A stretch of DNA of 64,000 nucleotides from Mycolicibacterium stellerae (GTDB lineage Bacteria; Actinomycetota; Actinomycetes; Mycobacteriales; Mycobacteriaceae). Positions 24,256-32,878 of this stretch are shown here, in pieces. Location: NCBI RefSeq assembly GCF_003719305.1, contig NZ_RARC01000014.1, forward strand, positions 62,001 through 126,000, in the 5' to 3' direction. The notes below the pieces were generated by a model that saw only the letters and a program-made list of their open reading frames with translations, did no database searches and was not told the DNA's origin. A program made the position numbers and the translations under genes. Position 1 is the first letter of the stretch. Each line of letters begins with the position of its first letter.

Positions 24256-25548
24256 CTACGACTCCGCGGGCGGAAGCCGACGGCGCCCTCCGCTGGCGGG
24301 AACCTGCGCCGTGGGCGTCGCATCGATCCACTGCTCGGCGGGCTCAGCCGTCTCCTCTGCGGTCACACTCACCCGGTGGCTGCGCCGAAGGCTGAAGTGG
24401 ATCTCCTCCGTCTCCTCGAAGACCTGACGCGCACCGCGCAGCGGCCTCGTCGTCGTATCGATGGCGCTCGCGACGATCGGCGGCACAAACGGACGTACCC
24501 ATCGCACGGCTGCCCCTGCGACGTCCGGCAGCGCCGGGATCAGCGAGCGCTTCTCGGCCGCCGCGGGTTCGGTCAACGCGGGCAGGTGGTCCGATTCAGC
24601 CGACGATTCTCCAGCCGACGGATCGGCCTCCAACTCGGCAACGACCTCGGTGACCCGTTGCGACGACACCTGCGTCGGCGCCTCGATCGCTGCGGCGACG
24701 CGACGGCGCTGCTCCTCCCGATCGATCTCGTTCTGCGCCTCGATCTCCAGGCGTGCACTGGCCAGCTCCTGCTCGGCCCGCATCGTCTCGATGGCCGCGC
24801 GCACCTCGGCCTTCTTCACCGCAATCGCGGTGTCGGCCTCCAGGTCCGCCCGTTCGCGCACCGTCCGTGCTGCTGTGCGGCGGTCCTCGGTCGTCTTCGC
24901 CCGCGACAGCCGCAGGAGCAACGGGAACAGGAACAGCAGCACGAACAAGCCGGACAGCAGCGCGCGCAGCACGGTCGCGGCCGGGCTGGCGAGGGTGTGC
25001 GCGTTCATCGCCAACCACCGCGCCCCGAACCCACGGTCTGCGCTCGCGACCGCGGCGTCGCGCGCCTGCGCGAGCTGCTGTGAGGCATCGGCAACAGCGG
25101 CGTCGAGTGACGGAGCAAGGCGATGCCGCTCGACGACCGCCTTGTCGAGCTGCCCCTGTGTGTCCGCGAGAAACTCGTCGGCCGTGCGGTGCTCGGGTCC
25201 GGCGCCGGGCACGCCGGTGATGTGGGTCTGCGGGCAGGCAGGCGACGGGTTCACCTCGCAGCGGGCGACGACGAGCGCCTCGTCGCGCTGACGACTCGCG
25301 TCCAAGACCGCGGAATCCAGAGCGGTGCGCGCCTGTCGCGTCCGCTCCAGATCCGAGGACGCGGCGACGACGGCGGGTGTGGCATCCGCGTTGCGCGCGG
25401 CCTGCTCGTCGAGGCGGCGGTCGCTGGAACCCGCGAAGATCAGCATGGCCGCGAGCTCACCGACGACGACACCCATGACGACCGCGGCGATCGCATACGC
25501 CAGGGCGCGTGGCCACGACACAACGGCACTGAAAGGTTTGGCAGACAT
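24256..25548 (-). CDS. DUF4407-type membrane protein with coiled coil
   Basis: A 430-residue membrane protein of the DUF4407 kind. It has two N-terminal helices (ALAYAIAAVVMGVVVGELAAMLIF) and a periplasmic or extracellular helical region of about residues 45-185 with a Cys pair (ARCEVNPSPACPQ). A further membrane hairpin follows (ATVLRALLSGLFVLLFLFPLL, about 190-212), then a long charged cytoplasmic coiled coil (residues about 215-300, for example AEVRAAIETMRAEQELASARL) and a low-complexity C-terminus. The function of the family is unknown. It stands alone, with its start 115 bp from the DHFR-like gene upstream. Confidence 0.8.
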   Translation of the reverse strand: MSAKPFSAVVSWPRALAYAIAAVVMGVVVGELAAMLIFAGSSDRRLDEQAARNADATPAVVAASSDLERTRQARTALDSAVLDASRQRDEALVVARCEVNPSPACPQTHITGVPGAGPEHRTADEFLADTQGQLDKAVVERHRLAPSLDAAVADASQQLAQARDAAVASADRGFGARWLAMNAHTLASPAATVLRALLSGLFVLLFLFPLLLRLSRAKTTEDRRTAARTVRERADLEADTAIAVKKAEVRAAIETMRAEQELASARLEIEAQNEIDREEQRRRVAAAIEAPTQVSSQRVTEVVAELEADPSAGESSAESDHLPALTEPAAAEKRSLIPALPDVAGAAVRWVRPFVPPIVASAIDTTTRPLRGARQVFEETEEIHFSLRRSHRVSVTAEETAEPAEQWIDATPTAQVPASGGRRRLPPAES

Positions 25549-25664
25549 CGGAACTCCACAACTTGGGTTACGTGGGGACGCGGCGGATCAGTCACGCCGG
25601 CGTGGATGCGAACATCGTCTCACACGGGCGTCCGCCACCGCACATTGTGAGACCGGTGCGACGT

Positions 25665-26231
25665 TTAGCGCGCCACCCGGTAGCGGTGGTAGACGATTTT
25701 CGAGCTGAAGATGCGGGTGTCGACGAGTTCGAGATCCACCCTGCGCTCGTGCTGGGGAAAGTACGGAATACCACCGCCAAGGAGCACCGGGCAGACCCTG
25801 GCGCGGTACTCGTCGATCAGGTCCAACGCGGCTGCCTCAGCGGCGAGGGTCGCGCCACCGATTGCGATGTCACCCTCCCCCGGCTCGGCTCGCAACCGCT
25901 CGATCTCGTCTGCCAGCCCGCCCGAAGCCAGGCGGGTGTTCGTGCCCTGCACCGCCGACAGCGTGGTGGAGAACACCACCTTGGGGAGCGCCTTCCAGAT
26001 CACGGCGAACTCACGCTCCAGGTCGTCGAGCGATGGATCCGACTCGGCGGTCTCCCAGTACAGCATCGTCTCGTAGAGTCGTCGTCCCAACAGGTGAACG
26101 TCGACCCCCCGCACTTCGTCGGTGGCGAAGCGAAAGACCTCCTCGTCGGGCGCCCCCCAGTCGAAGTCGCCGTCCGGCCCGACGATGTAGCCGTCAAGTG
26201 AGACGCTCAACGAATAGGTCACGCTGCGCAC
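25665..26231 (-). CDS. Dihydrofolate-reductase-like (RibD C-terminal family) protein
   Basis: A 188-residue member of the RibD_C/YyaP family. It shows YSLSVSLDGYIVGPDGDFDW at the start, DVHLLGRRLYETM, VVFSTTL and GDIAIGGATLAAEAAALDLIDEYR, which together form the NADPH-binding reductase fold. Proteins of this group are often found as stand-alone reductases of unknown substrate. A GTG start at 26229-26231 is chosen because GAGGAGG lies just upstream and the first beta strand follows; a longer frame to 26291 lacks support. It may be co-transcribed with the PPOX-like gene 82 bp upstream. Confidence 0.82.
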   Translation of the reverse strand: MRSVTYSLSVSLDGYIVGPDGDFDWGAPDEEVFRFATDEVRGVDVHLLGRRLYETMLYWETAESDPSLDDLEREFAVIWKALPKVVFSTTLSAVQGTNTRLASGGLADEIERLRAEPGEGDIAIGGATLAAEAAALDLIDEYRARVCPVLLGGGIPYFPQHERRVDLELVDTRIFSSKIVYHRYRVAR

Positions 26232-26313
26232 CGGAGGTCCTCCTCGCCCAAGGGGTTCGACAGTACGACCGCCGGAGGCAGCAGAACTCATCGCGGCTCC
26301 TGCAGGACACGAT

Positions 26314-27186
26314 CTACGGCCGACGGCTACTGACGACAGATTCGGCGGTGAAGCGCACCCAGCGGCCTGTGTCGCCGTGCCCGGCCGACTTCTCCCAATC
26401 GACGACCGCCCTGCCCGACATCTGCAGTGTGCGCCCGCTCTCGAAGTCGACGAACAGCAGCGCGGCGGTCGGATCGATCTCGAGATTGCCGAAACTGTTG
26501 AACATGTTGTTGCCGGGATAGTCCGGCCACTCGACGGTGTTGTGGTCGGCGTGCACGAATCCTGTCGGGCCTCCGCGATGCGACGCGTCGTTTCCGCGCT
26601 CGGGATGAGTGGTGCCCAAGAAGAAGGTATCCGCCGAATGGATCAGCGCGATGTCGTCGGCACCGAGGGAAGAGCTCTGCTCGATATCGGAAGCGGTTGC
26701 GGTAGCGTCGCTTTCGGCACTGATCCGCCGAGGGTGAATGTACTGCGGACAGTTGCCGTACGCCTGGACGACATCCACCGCAAGCCCACCGCCATCGGTT
26801 GCGGCCAACGTTCCGTTGATGCGGACGCGTCGCTTGGAGGCGAAGTCTATCAAGACTATTCCAACCGGCTGGCCTTCGGGAAGATCGTGCAGCGGGTCAC
26901 CGACGGGCAACAAGTTGCGCAGTGACAGTCGCGTCGGCGTCGTCACCGCCATGAATCCAGGCGGTCCGATCAGCGGGGACGTCCACAAGCGGCCGTCGCG
27001 ATCCCGCGCGCCGATTGCGGCGAACGACGCGTGCGCCACAAATGCAGGGGCACCCCCGCGAAGCTCGCCCGGGGCCATCATCGGCCGCAGCCGCGCGGCT
27101 TGCGCCTCGACTCCGGCCCGCCGCTGCACGGCAAGCTCGCCACTGTGAAAACCGACGGCGTTGGTATGGATCTGCTGACTCGACAT
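26314..27186 (-). CDS. PPOX-fold flavin/F420-type oxidoreductase family protein
   Basis: A 290-residue protein of the pyridoxamine-phosphate-oxidase-like split-barrel family. Blocks such as FAAIGARDRDGRLWTSPLIG, DPLHDLPEGQPVGIVLIDF, RRVRINGTL and NMFNSFGNLEIDPTAALLFVDF show two barrel halves in one chain, as in the larger FMN-binding members. It probably binds FMN or F420 and protects against or carries out redox reactions. The ATG at 27184-27186 or the GTG one codon earlier could start it. It lies 120 bp downstream of the Rieske operon end and could be read through from it or have its own promoter in the AT-richer gap at 27187-27235. Confidence 0.8.
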   Translation of the reverse strand: MSSQQIHTNAVGFHSGELAVQRRAGVEAQAARLRPMMAPGELRGGAPAFVAHASFAAIGARDRDGRLWTSPLIGPPGFMAVTTPTRLSLRNLLPVGDPLHDLPEGQPVGIVLIDFASKRRVRINGTLAATDGGGLAVDVVQAYGNCPQYIHPRRISAESDATATASDIEQSSSLGADDIALIHSADTFFLGTTHPERGNDASHRGGPTGFVHADHNTVEWPDYPGNNMFNSFGNLEIDPTAALLFVDFESGRTLQMSGRAVVDWEKSAGHGDTGRWVRFTAESVVSSRRP

Positions 27187-27306
27187 CACTAACCCCTAAA
27201 CCGCGTTTAACCGGTGTAACACGGGGGGTTCGTCGTTCATTCCGCGAAGGTCACCGCCGTGCGCTGCAAAGACGGCGAAACCCATGAGGCCCGTTGGCGA
27301 CGGCCC

Positions 27307-27843
27307 TTAGAAAATCACCCGTAGGTGGCTGATGTGCACGACGTCGCTATCCAACAGCACCCGGCGGGTATGCAGCATGAGCTTGTCGCCGTCCCCGACG
27401 AGCATGTCGCACCGTTCGGCGGTGACGAACATCGGCGGCTCGCCACGCTGATTCCAGCTCAGCAAGATATTGCTGGACACCCGAAGTGCGCCCATGTCCT
27501 CCGCTTCTTCGACGCGCACATTGGAGATGAACCGTCGTGTCCGCACCGGCGGATTCTCCGCGTAGGCCGACCCCACAAGCTCGTCGGAGAGCCGATCGAT
27601 CCACAACGCGATCGTCGGCTTGGACTCCACGGCCAGCAACCCCTGTTCGGAGTATCGCGGCCGCCCGGCGCGGCCCGACGTGACGGGAATCGGCACCTCG
27701 TAGCGGAAGTCGTCGTGCAGCCATTCGAACCAGTCCGCCAGCTGGCTGGCGTCGAGCTGCGCGGCCTCTCTTCTGTACGCCGCCTCGACCCGGGCCAGCC
27801 GCAGCAACTCGGCAAGCGCGAGGTCCGCGCCGATGACGGTCAT
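27307..27843 (-). CDS. Aromatic-ring-hydroxylating dioxygenase, beta subunit
   Basis: A 178-residue small subunit of a Rieske non-haem-iron oxygenase (cystatin/SnoaL-like fold). Typical blocks are RREAAQLDASQLADWFEWLHDDFRYEVPIP, RTRRFISNVRVEE, VSSNILLSW and LHTRRVLLDSDVV. It has no metal site of its own and gives the alpha3beta3 oligomer its structure. Its start overlaps the alpha-subunit stop (ATGA, 27840-27843). It is the last gene of the 11-gene catabolic operon. No ferredoxin or reductase gene is present in the operon, so electrons must come from elsewhere. Confidence 0.9.
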   Translation of the reverse strand: MTVIGADLALAELLRLARVEAAYRREAAQLDASQLADWFEWLHDDFRYEVPIPVTSGRAGRPRYSEQGLLAVESKPTIALWIDRLSDELVGSAYAENPPVRTRRFISNVRVEEAEDMGALRVSSNILLSWNQRGEPPMFVTAERCDMLVGDGDKLMLHTRRVLLDSDVVHISHLRVIF

Positions 27844-29144
27844 CGTTCACCCGCCATGGCCGGGACGCGATGCGCCCATTCCCGAAGGAAGGCTCGTTGC
27901 AGCACTTCGGTGTTCAGCGGCGCGACATGTACCCGGCCGGGCAGCCGGAATCCCTCGACCTCGGCCTGCGGTTGCACATGCGCACCGCCGAGGAACAAGA
28001 AGTCGTTCTCACCCGCGCGGGTGCCGACGTTCACTGTGGAGACCGAGACGGCGTTCGCGAGATCATCGGGCTCGAAAGTGCCACTGACACCGAGGGTTCG
28101 GACCAACGACTCCTGCGACAACCGCTTCCACCGCGGCTCCGCGTCCCGGGGCACCAGGATCCACATCCAGATGTTGGTCTCGGTGGGCCCCACCGGTTGC
28201 GCCATCCTCAGCATAAAAGCCGCGACGGGCGGCGCATCGGGATCGCCTGTGGTGTCGTGGACGAGCTCGATGAAACTGAAGTTCGGGAACAGGTTTCCCT
28301 TGCAGACGACGTTGTTGCTCGCGAACCATTGCTGGGCGGGACTGCCGTGCCTCCCGAAATCCTCCACCAGCGCAGGCGGATAGCCCGGATAGACCGGCTC
28401 ACCCGTGCTCGGCACCTTGGTCGCGGTAACGCCGTGGCCGCCAGCGGTGACGACGGTGTAGGAAGTCGGGTTCGCGTCGCCGGTTCCGAAGACGCCCAAC
28501 TTGATCGGGTTGGCGTGCAGGGTATCCAAATGCAGGCTGTCCAGCGCGAAATTCTCCACCGACAGCTTCCAATTGCACCGTGTCCGCCATCGCAGCGGTT
28601 CGCCGACCGCCTCCCAACCGGCGGAGCATCGACCCAGCATCGCGTCCAGGTAGAACGCCATATCGCCGAGCCACTCGGAGAATTCGGGCACGTCTGCACT
28701 CCAGGTCGCGAACACCAGGCCCAGATACGAGGCGACCCGCGCGGTGGAAAGGCCGTGTCGGGAGACGTCGACCTCGGGCGGGAACAGCCTCCTGTTGCGG
28801 ATTCCGCGGAGATTCCCGTCAGTGTCGTACACCCAGCCGTGGTACATGCAGCGGAAGTTCGTTGCCGAACCGCTGTCAGTTCGGCACAACTGAGTGCCGC
28901 GGTGGGCGCAGGAGTTCAACATCACCCGAACGTCGCCGCCCTTGGATCGGCACACGATCACCTCGTCGTCACCCATCGGCCTGACAACGAAGTCGCCGAC
29001 GTCGGGGATCTCGGATTCGTGCCCGACGAACAACCAGGACTCCCCGAAGACGTGTCGCAGTTCTTCGTCATAGACCTGCGGGTCGAAAATGTTTCTACGA
29101 CGCAGTCGGCGAAAGTCATTGGTCCGCTGCTCAGTTGACGTCAT
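27840..29144 (-). CDS. Aromatic-ring-hydroxylating dioxygenase, Rieske alpha subunit
   Basis: A 434-residue catalytic subunit. The Rieske [2Fe-2S] ligands are Cys79-x-His81 and Cys99-x2-His102 (CAHRGTQLC ... CMYHGW). The mononuclear iron site follows with Asp202-x2-His205-x4-His210 in NFALDSLHLDTLH. It would dihydroxylate or monohydroxylate an aromatic or heteroaromatic substrate. The start ATG (29142-29144) has GAGGAGGAG upstream and is chosen over a longer frame. It follows the sugar-type ABC binding-protein gene by 40 bp and overlaps the beta subunit. The combination with an importer, amidohydrolase and Rid protein points to a nitrogen-containing aromatic as substrate, but that is inference. 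Confidence 0.92.
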   Translation of the reverse strand: MTSTEQRTNDFRRLRRRNIFDPQVYDEELRHVFGESWLFVGHESEIPDVGDFVVRPMGDDEVIVCRSKGGDVRVMLNSCAHRGTQLCRTDSGSATNFRCMYHGWVYDTDGNLRGIRNRRLFPPEVDVSRHGLSTARVASYLGLVFATWSADVPEFSEWLGDMAFYLDAMLGRCSAGWEAVGEPLRWRTRCNWKLSVENFALDSLHLDTLHANPIKLGVFGTGDANPTSYTVVTAGGHGVTATKVPSTGEPVYPGYPPALVEDFGRHGSPAQQWFASNNVVCKGNLFPNFSFIELVHDTTGDPDAPPVAAFMLRMAQPVGPTETNIWMWILVPRDAEPRWKRLSQESLVRTLGVSGTFEPDDLANAVSVSTVNVGTRAGENDFLFLGGAHVQPQAEVEGFRLPGRVHVAPLNTEVLQRAFLREWAHRVPAMAGER

Positions 29145-29184
29145 CGGCAGCTCCTCCTCGAGTGCTGGCGCGCTCAGCGACGGC

Positions 29185-30192
29185 TCAGCACTTGCCGTCC
29201 TTGATTTTCGCTTGGGCGTCGGTGAGATTGGCACTGGTGATGGTCAGCGAGTCGACCTCGACGAATCGCTCGGCCGGCTTCTTGTTCTCTCGTAGATAGT
29301 TGATCAACACCTGGGCACCCTGGCGACCGGTGGCATAGCCGCACAGACTGATCGTCATATCCATGGTCTTGGCGCCGACGGCCTCGAGCGCAGGGGCGCC
29401 GCCGTCGGTTCCGATGATGACGATGCTGTCCATCGGCCTTCCGCGCTGCTGGACGGCCAGGATCCCGCCGAGGGCGATGTCGTCGTTGTCGAAGTAAAGG
29501 GCGTTGACGTCGGGATGGGCGGTCAGTACGTTTTCGGTCGCGGTGAGGCCGGCATCGGAGCTGAACTGCCCGGCGTACGGCCCGTCAATGAGTGTGATGC
29601 CGGGGTTGGCTGTGAAGACCTCCTTCGCGCCTTCCGCCTGACGCTCGCTGAACGTGAGCCCGCGGATGCCGTGGACATAGCCGACAGTGCCGCGCCCGCC
29701 GAGCGCGTCGACGATGTATTGGGCCTTCTGCCTACCCAATTCGACATACTCCTGTCCGACGTGAGCCAGCTGCGATGAGTGGCCCGCCTCGTCGATATCA
29801 TTGGCCATCGTGACGACGGACACGCCGTTGCTGGCGGCCTTCTGGATGACCGGAATCAGTGCGGACGGATTCACCGGCACGATGAGCAGCCCGTTGGGCG
29901 ACGTGCTGAGGGCGTTCTCCAGCTGGTTGTACTGCAGCTGCGGATTGGTGTCACCGTAGGTCACGTCGACCTTGGTGTGGCCGTCTTCGTGTGCGACGTC
30001 CTGCACCCCGCGAATCATGTCCTGGAAATAGGGCAGTGTCCGCGAGTACACGTTCATCGCGAGCTTCAACTCGGAGTCGACACCCGCCGCTCCGCCCGAG
30101 TCGCTCGAACCGGAGTCGTGGGAGCAGGCTACCGTCAATAGAACGGCGGAGGCCAATGCCGTTGCGGCCCTGGCGATTCTTGCAGGTGTCAT
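29185..30192 (-). CDS. Ribose-type ABC transporter substrate-binding lipoprotein
   Basis: A 335-residue periplasmic-binding-protein type 1 (ribose/LacI-like) domain behind a lipoprotein signal (lipobox LLTVACSH). Features are the LKLAMNVYSRTLPYFQDMIRGVQ start, LIVPVNPSALIPVIQKAASNGVSVV, and the FDNDDIALGGILAVQQ hinge. Members of this family bind sugars, autoinducer-2, polyols or other small polar ligands. The permease and ATPase genes lie directly upstream with 4 bp overlaps, completing one importer. Its place between aromatic-degradation genes suggests that it takes up a glycosylated or polar aromatic. Confidence 0.88.
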   Translation of the reverse strand: MTPARIARAATALASAVLLTVACSHDSGSSDSGGAAGVDSELKLAMNVYSRTLPYFQDMIRGVQDVAHEDGHTKVDVTYGDTNPQLQYNQLENALSTSPNGLLIVPVNPSALIPVIQKAASNGVSVVTMANDIDEAGHSSQLAHVGQEYVELGRQKAQYIVDALGGRGTVGYVHGIRGLTFSERQAEGAKEVFTANPGITLIDGPYAGQFSSDAGLTATENVLTAHPDVNALYFDNDDIALGGILAVQQRGRPMDSIVIIGTDGGAPALEAVGAKTMDMTISLCGYATGRQGAQVLINYLRENKKPAERFVEVDSLTITSANLTDAQAKIKDGKC

Positions 30193-31256
30193 CGTGCTTC
30201 TCCTCGGTTGGCGGCGGATCCACTTACCAGCTGTTGATCATCTGTCGCATCGGTTTCGATCCCGCCGGGTTCGACGGTCGCCGACTCCCTTCTGGACCGC
30301 ACGAATCGACGGCGAAGGAAGTCGACGGACGCCGCCGCAATCAGCACGACGCCGACGACGACGTTCTTGTAGTCCTCGCTGATGCCGCTGATATCGAGCC
30401 CGTTGCGCAACACCGCGATCAGGAGCACGCCCCAAAGCGTGCGCACAATAGATCCGCGTCCGCCGTTGAGGCTGGTGCCGCCGACCACGACCGCGGCGAT
30501 CGCCTCCAGCGCGAGGGTGGCATTGGCGTTGGGCTGCCCGGACTGGACCCTGATCAGCAACGCCATCCCCGCAAGCGCAGAGGCCACGCCCGTGATGAGG
30601 AACACCAACATGGTGATTCGCGGAATCGAAATGCCCGACAAGCGAGCCGCTTCGGCGTTTCCGCCCACCGCAAGAACCTGATACCCGAACACAGTCTGGC
30701 GCTGCAGCCACCACAGGATCAGGAACACCACCGCCGTCATCCACACCAGCAGCGGCAGGCCTGCGACACGTAACGTCGACAAGGACCGGAAGCCATCGGG
30801 GAGGCCGGTGATGACACCCCCGTTGGTGAGTGCGAGACCGATCGCCCCGCAGATGATCATCGTGCCGAGGGTGGCGATGAACGATGGGACTTCCAGAAAC
30901 GTGACGATCACCCCGTTGAGCAGCCCGAGCACCACTCCTGCGGCAAGACAAACAGCGATTCCCTGCAGCGCCGATCCGGTGTGCACCATCGCCATCGCGC
31001 CAAGCACACTGATCAGGGCCGAGGCGGTTCCCATCGACAGGTCGAGCTGTCCGGCCATGATGACGAACGTCGCGGCGAACGACACTATCGCCAGGATCGA
31101 CGCCTGTGTAAGGACATTGGTCAGGTTCATGCGGGTCAGGAACGCGTCGTCGGTGACCCCGAGGTAGGCGACGAGCACTAGGAGCACTCCAGGCACGAAC
31201 GCGGTGTCGAGCATCTCCCCCGCCGTTCGACGTGGACGGTCGGTCGTGGTGCTCAC
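30189..31256 (-). CDS. Ribose-type ABC transporter permease
   Basis: A 355-residue permease of the RbsC/branched-chain superfamily with about 10 helices. The family hallmark LAIVSFAATFVIMAGQLDLSMGTASAL and the cytoplasmic loop GYQVLAVGGNAEAARLSGISI are present, as is GGTSLNGGRGSI. The GTG start (31254-31256) overlaps the ATPase stop and the stop overlaps the binding-protein start. A long hydrophilic C-terminal tail (after residue about 315) is somewhat extended compared with RbsC. Confidence 0.9.
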   Translation of the reverse strand: MSTTTDRPRRTAGEMLDTAFVPGVLLVLVAYLGVTDDAFLTRMNLTNVLTQASILAIVSFAATFVIMAGQLDLSMGTASALISVLGAMAMVHTGSALQGIAVCLAAGVVLGLLNGVIVTFLEVPSFIATLGTMIICGAIGLALTNGGVITGLPDGFRSLSTLRVAGLPLLVWMTAVVFLILWWLQRQTVFGYQVLAVGGNAEAARLSGISIPRITMLVFLITGVASALAGMALLIRVQSGQPNANATLALEAIAAVVVGGTSLNGGRGSIVRTLWGVLLIAVLRNGLDISGISEDYKNVVVGVVLIAAASVDFLRRRFVRSRRESATVEPGGIETDATDDQQLVSGSAANRGEAR

Positions 31257-32878
31257 GATTCACCTCCATGGCTGACGGACACGGGGTGCACTCGTGACCC
31301 CGGCGTGGATCCGTCGTCGCCCATTCGGTCGCCGACCACCAGAGCAGCCAGCTGATGTTCGGTCAGCTCCGCCGTCGGAAGCATGTGGGCGAGTGCGCCA
31401 TGACGGAACACGCCGACGCGATCGGCAAGGGCAAGCGCTTCGGCGAGGTCGGTCGAGTAGACGATGACTGCGTTGCCGTTGGCGACGAATTCGCGTAGCA
31501 GGTCATGGATTTGAGCCCGGCCACCGATGTCCACGCCCTGCGTCGGCTCCTCGACGGCCATGACGCGGACGTTGGACGCCAGCAGCTTGGCGAGCATGAC
31601 CTTCTGCTGGTTGCCACCGGAGAGCGTGGCGGCGGATGCATGGGGTCCGGCCCACTTGATGTCGAGTTGATCGCGGTAATCCTGCGCGCGACGGATGAGC
31701 CGCCGCCGCGACAACAAAAAGCCCGCCCGCGCCACCCGGCCGAAGGACGCCAGAGAGATATTGAACGCACAAGACTGCGCGATGACGAGACCACGAGCCT
31801 TGCGGTCCTCTGGGATCAGGCCGATGCCCAGTTTCTGTGCGTCCCGGACGGAGCGGATCGACGCTGGGCTGCCCGCGATCTCGCAGTGTCCGCTCAGCGG
31901 CACGTCGCCGCCGACCATCGCGACCACGGTGGCTGCCCCCGATCCCAGTAGCCCCGTGACGGCGACGATCTCGCCTGCGTGCACATCGAGATCGATGCCG
32001 TCGACGCCGTCGACGACTCGCAGCCCCCGCAGCCGCATCAGCACGTCATCGCGTTTGGCGGTCGGACGTCTCGACTGCGCCACGGCCCGGTCGCCGATCA
32101 TCATGGTGGCCAGCTGTCGCGCGCTCGTAGCGGCAAGGGGTCTGTGCTCGACACGTGCCCCGTCGCGAAGCACCGTCACCTGGTCGGCCGTCTGCACGAC
32201 TTCATCGAGGCGGTGCGACACGAACGCCAAACCCAAACCCTGGCCGCGAAGTGTCCGCATGAGGTTCAGGACCTGTTGTGCAGCAGCCGGTTCAAGCGCG
32301 GCGGTCGGTTCGTCGAGGATGAGGAACCGGGGTTCGAGCAGCATGGCCCTGGCAATCTCGACGAACTTGCGCTGTGCCGCGCCGAGCGAGCCGACGAGCG
32401 AACGCGGATCCAGGTCCACACCGAGACGGTCGAGTAGCCGCCGCACGTGCTCGCGCCAGCGGCTGTGGTCCACCGCGCCAAGCGTGCGGGCACTGCGCGG
32501 CGGTCGGACGGCTCCGGCGAGCAGATTGTGCTCGACGGACATGTCGGGGAAGAGGTTGTAGTTCTGGTGGACGACCGCGATTCCCGCGGCCTGGGCAGAC
32601 TGAGGCGTCGCCCATGACACGGCCTGCCCGTCGAGGACGATCGTGCCGCTCGTGGGTTTCGCGACACCGCTCAGCACTTTGATCAAAGTCGACTTGCCCG
32701 AACCGTTTTCGCCGACCAGCGCGTGGATGTTGCCGCCGCTGATGTCGAAGTCCACATTCCGCAGCACCACCACCCCCGAGTAGTCGTGGGTGGCGCCCCG
32801 GACTCCGAAATGCACACGCGGGTCTGCCCCGGTGACCGGCGCACCGGTGTCGGTGTCAGGGGCGGCCGACTTGGTCAT
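31253..32878 (-). CDS. Ribose-type ABC transporter ATPase (tandem NBD)
   Basis: A 541-residue protein with two fused ATP-binding domains, as in RbsA. NBD1 has Walker A GENGSGKST, a signature degenerated to LGAAQRKFVEIARA, and Walker B FLILDEPTAAL. NBD2 has a degenerate Walker A (GLLGSGAATV), the canonical signature LSGGNQQKVMLAKLL and VMAVEEPTQGVD. This asymmetry is normal for the family. It couples ATP hydrolysis to import through the permease encoded next. The start ATG shares one base with the stop of the amidohydrolase gene (TAATG). Confidence 0.92.
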   Translation of the reverse strand: MTKSAAPDTDTGAPVTGADPRVHFGVRGATHDYSGVVVLRNVDFDISGGNIHALVGENGSGKSTLIKVLSGVAKPTSGTIVLDGQAVSWATPQSAQAAGIAVVHQNYNLFPDMSVEHNLLAGAVRPPRSARTLGAVDHSRWREHVRRLLDRLGVDLDPRSLVGSLGAAQRKFVEIARAMLLEPRFLILDEPTAALEPAAAQQVLNLMRTLRGQGLGLAFVSHRLDEVVQTADQVTVLRDGARVEHRPLAATSARQLATMMIGDRAVAQSRRPTAKRDDVLMRLRGLRVVDGVDGIDLDVHAGEIVAVTGLLGSGAATVVAMVGGDVPLSGHCEIAGSPASIRSVRDAQKLGIGLIPEDRKARGLVIAQSCAFNISLASFGRVARAGFLLSRRRLIRRAQDYRDQLDIKWAGPHASAATLSGGNQQKVMLAKLLASNVRVMAVEEPTQGVDIGGRAQIHDLLREFVANGNAVIVYSTDLAEALALADRVGVFRHGALAHMLPTAELTEHQLAALVVGDRMGDDGSTPGSRVHPVSVSHGGES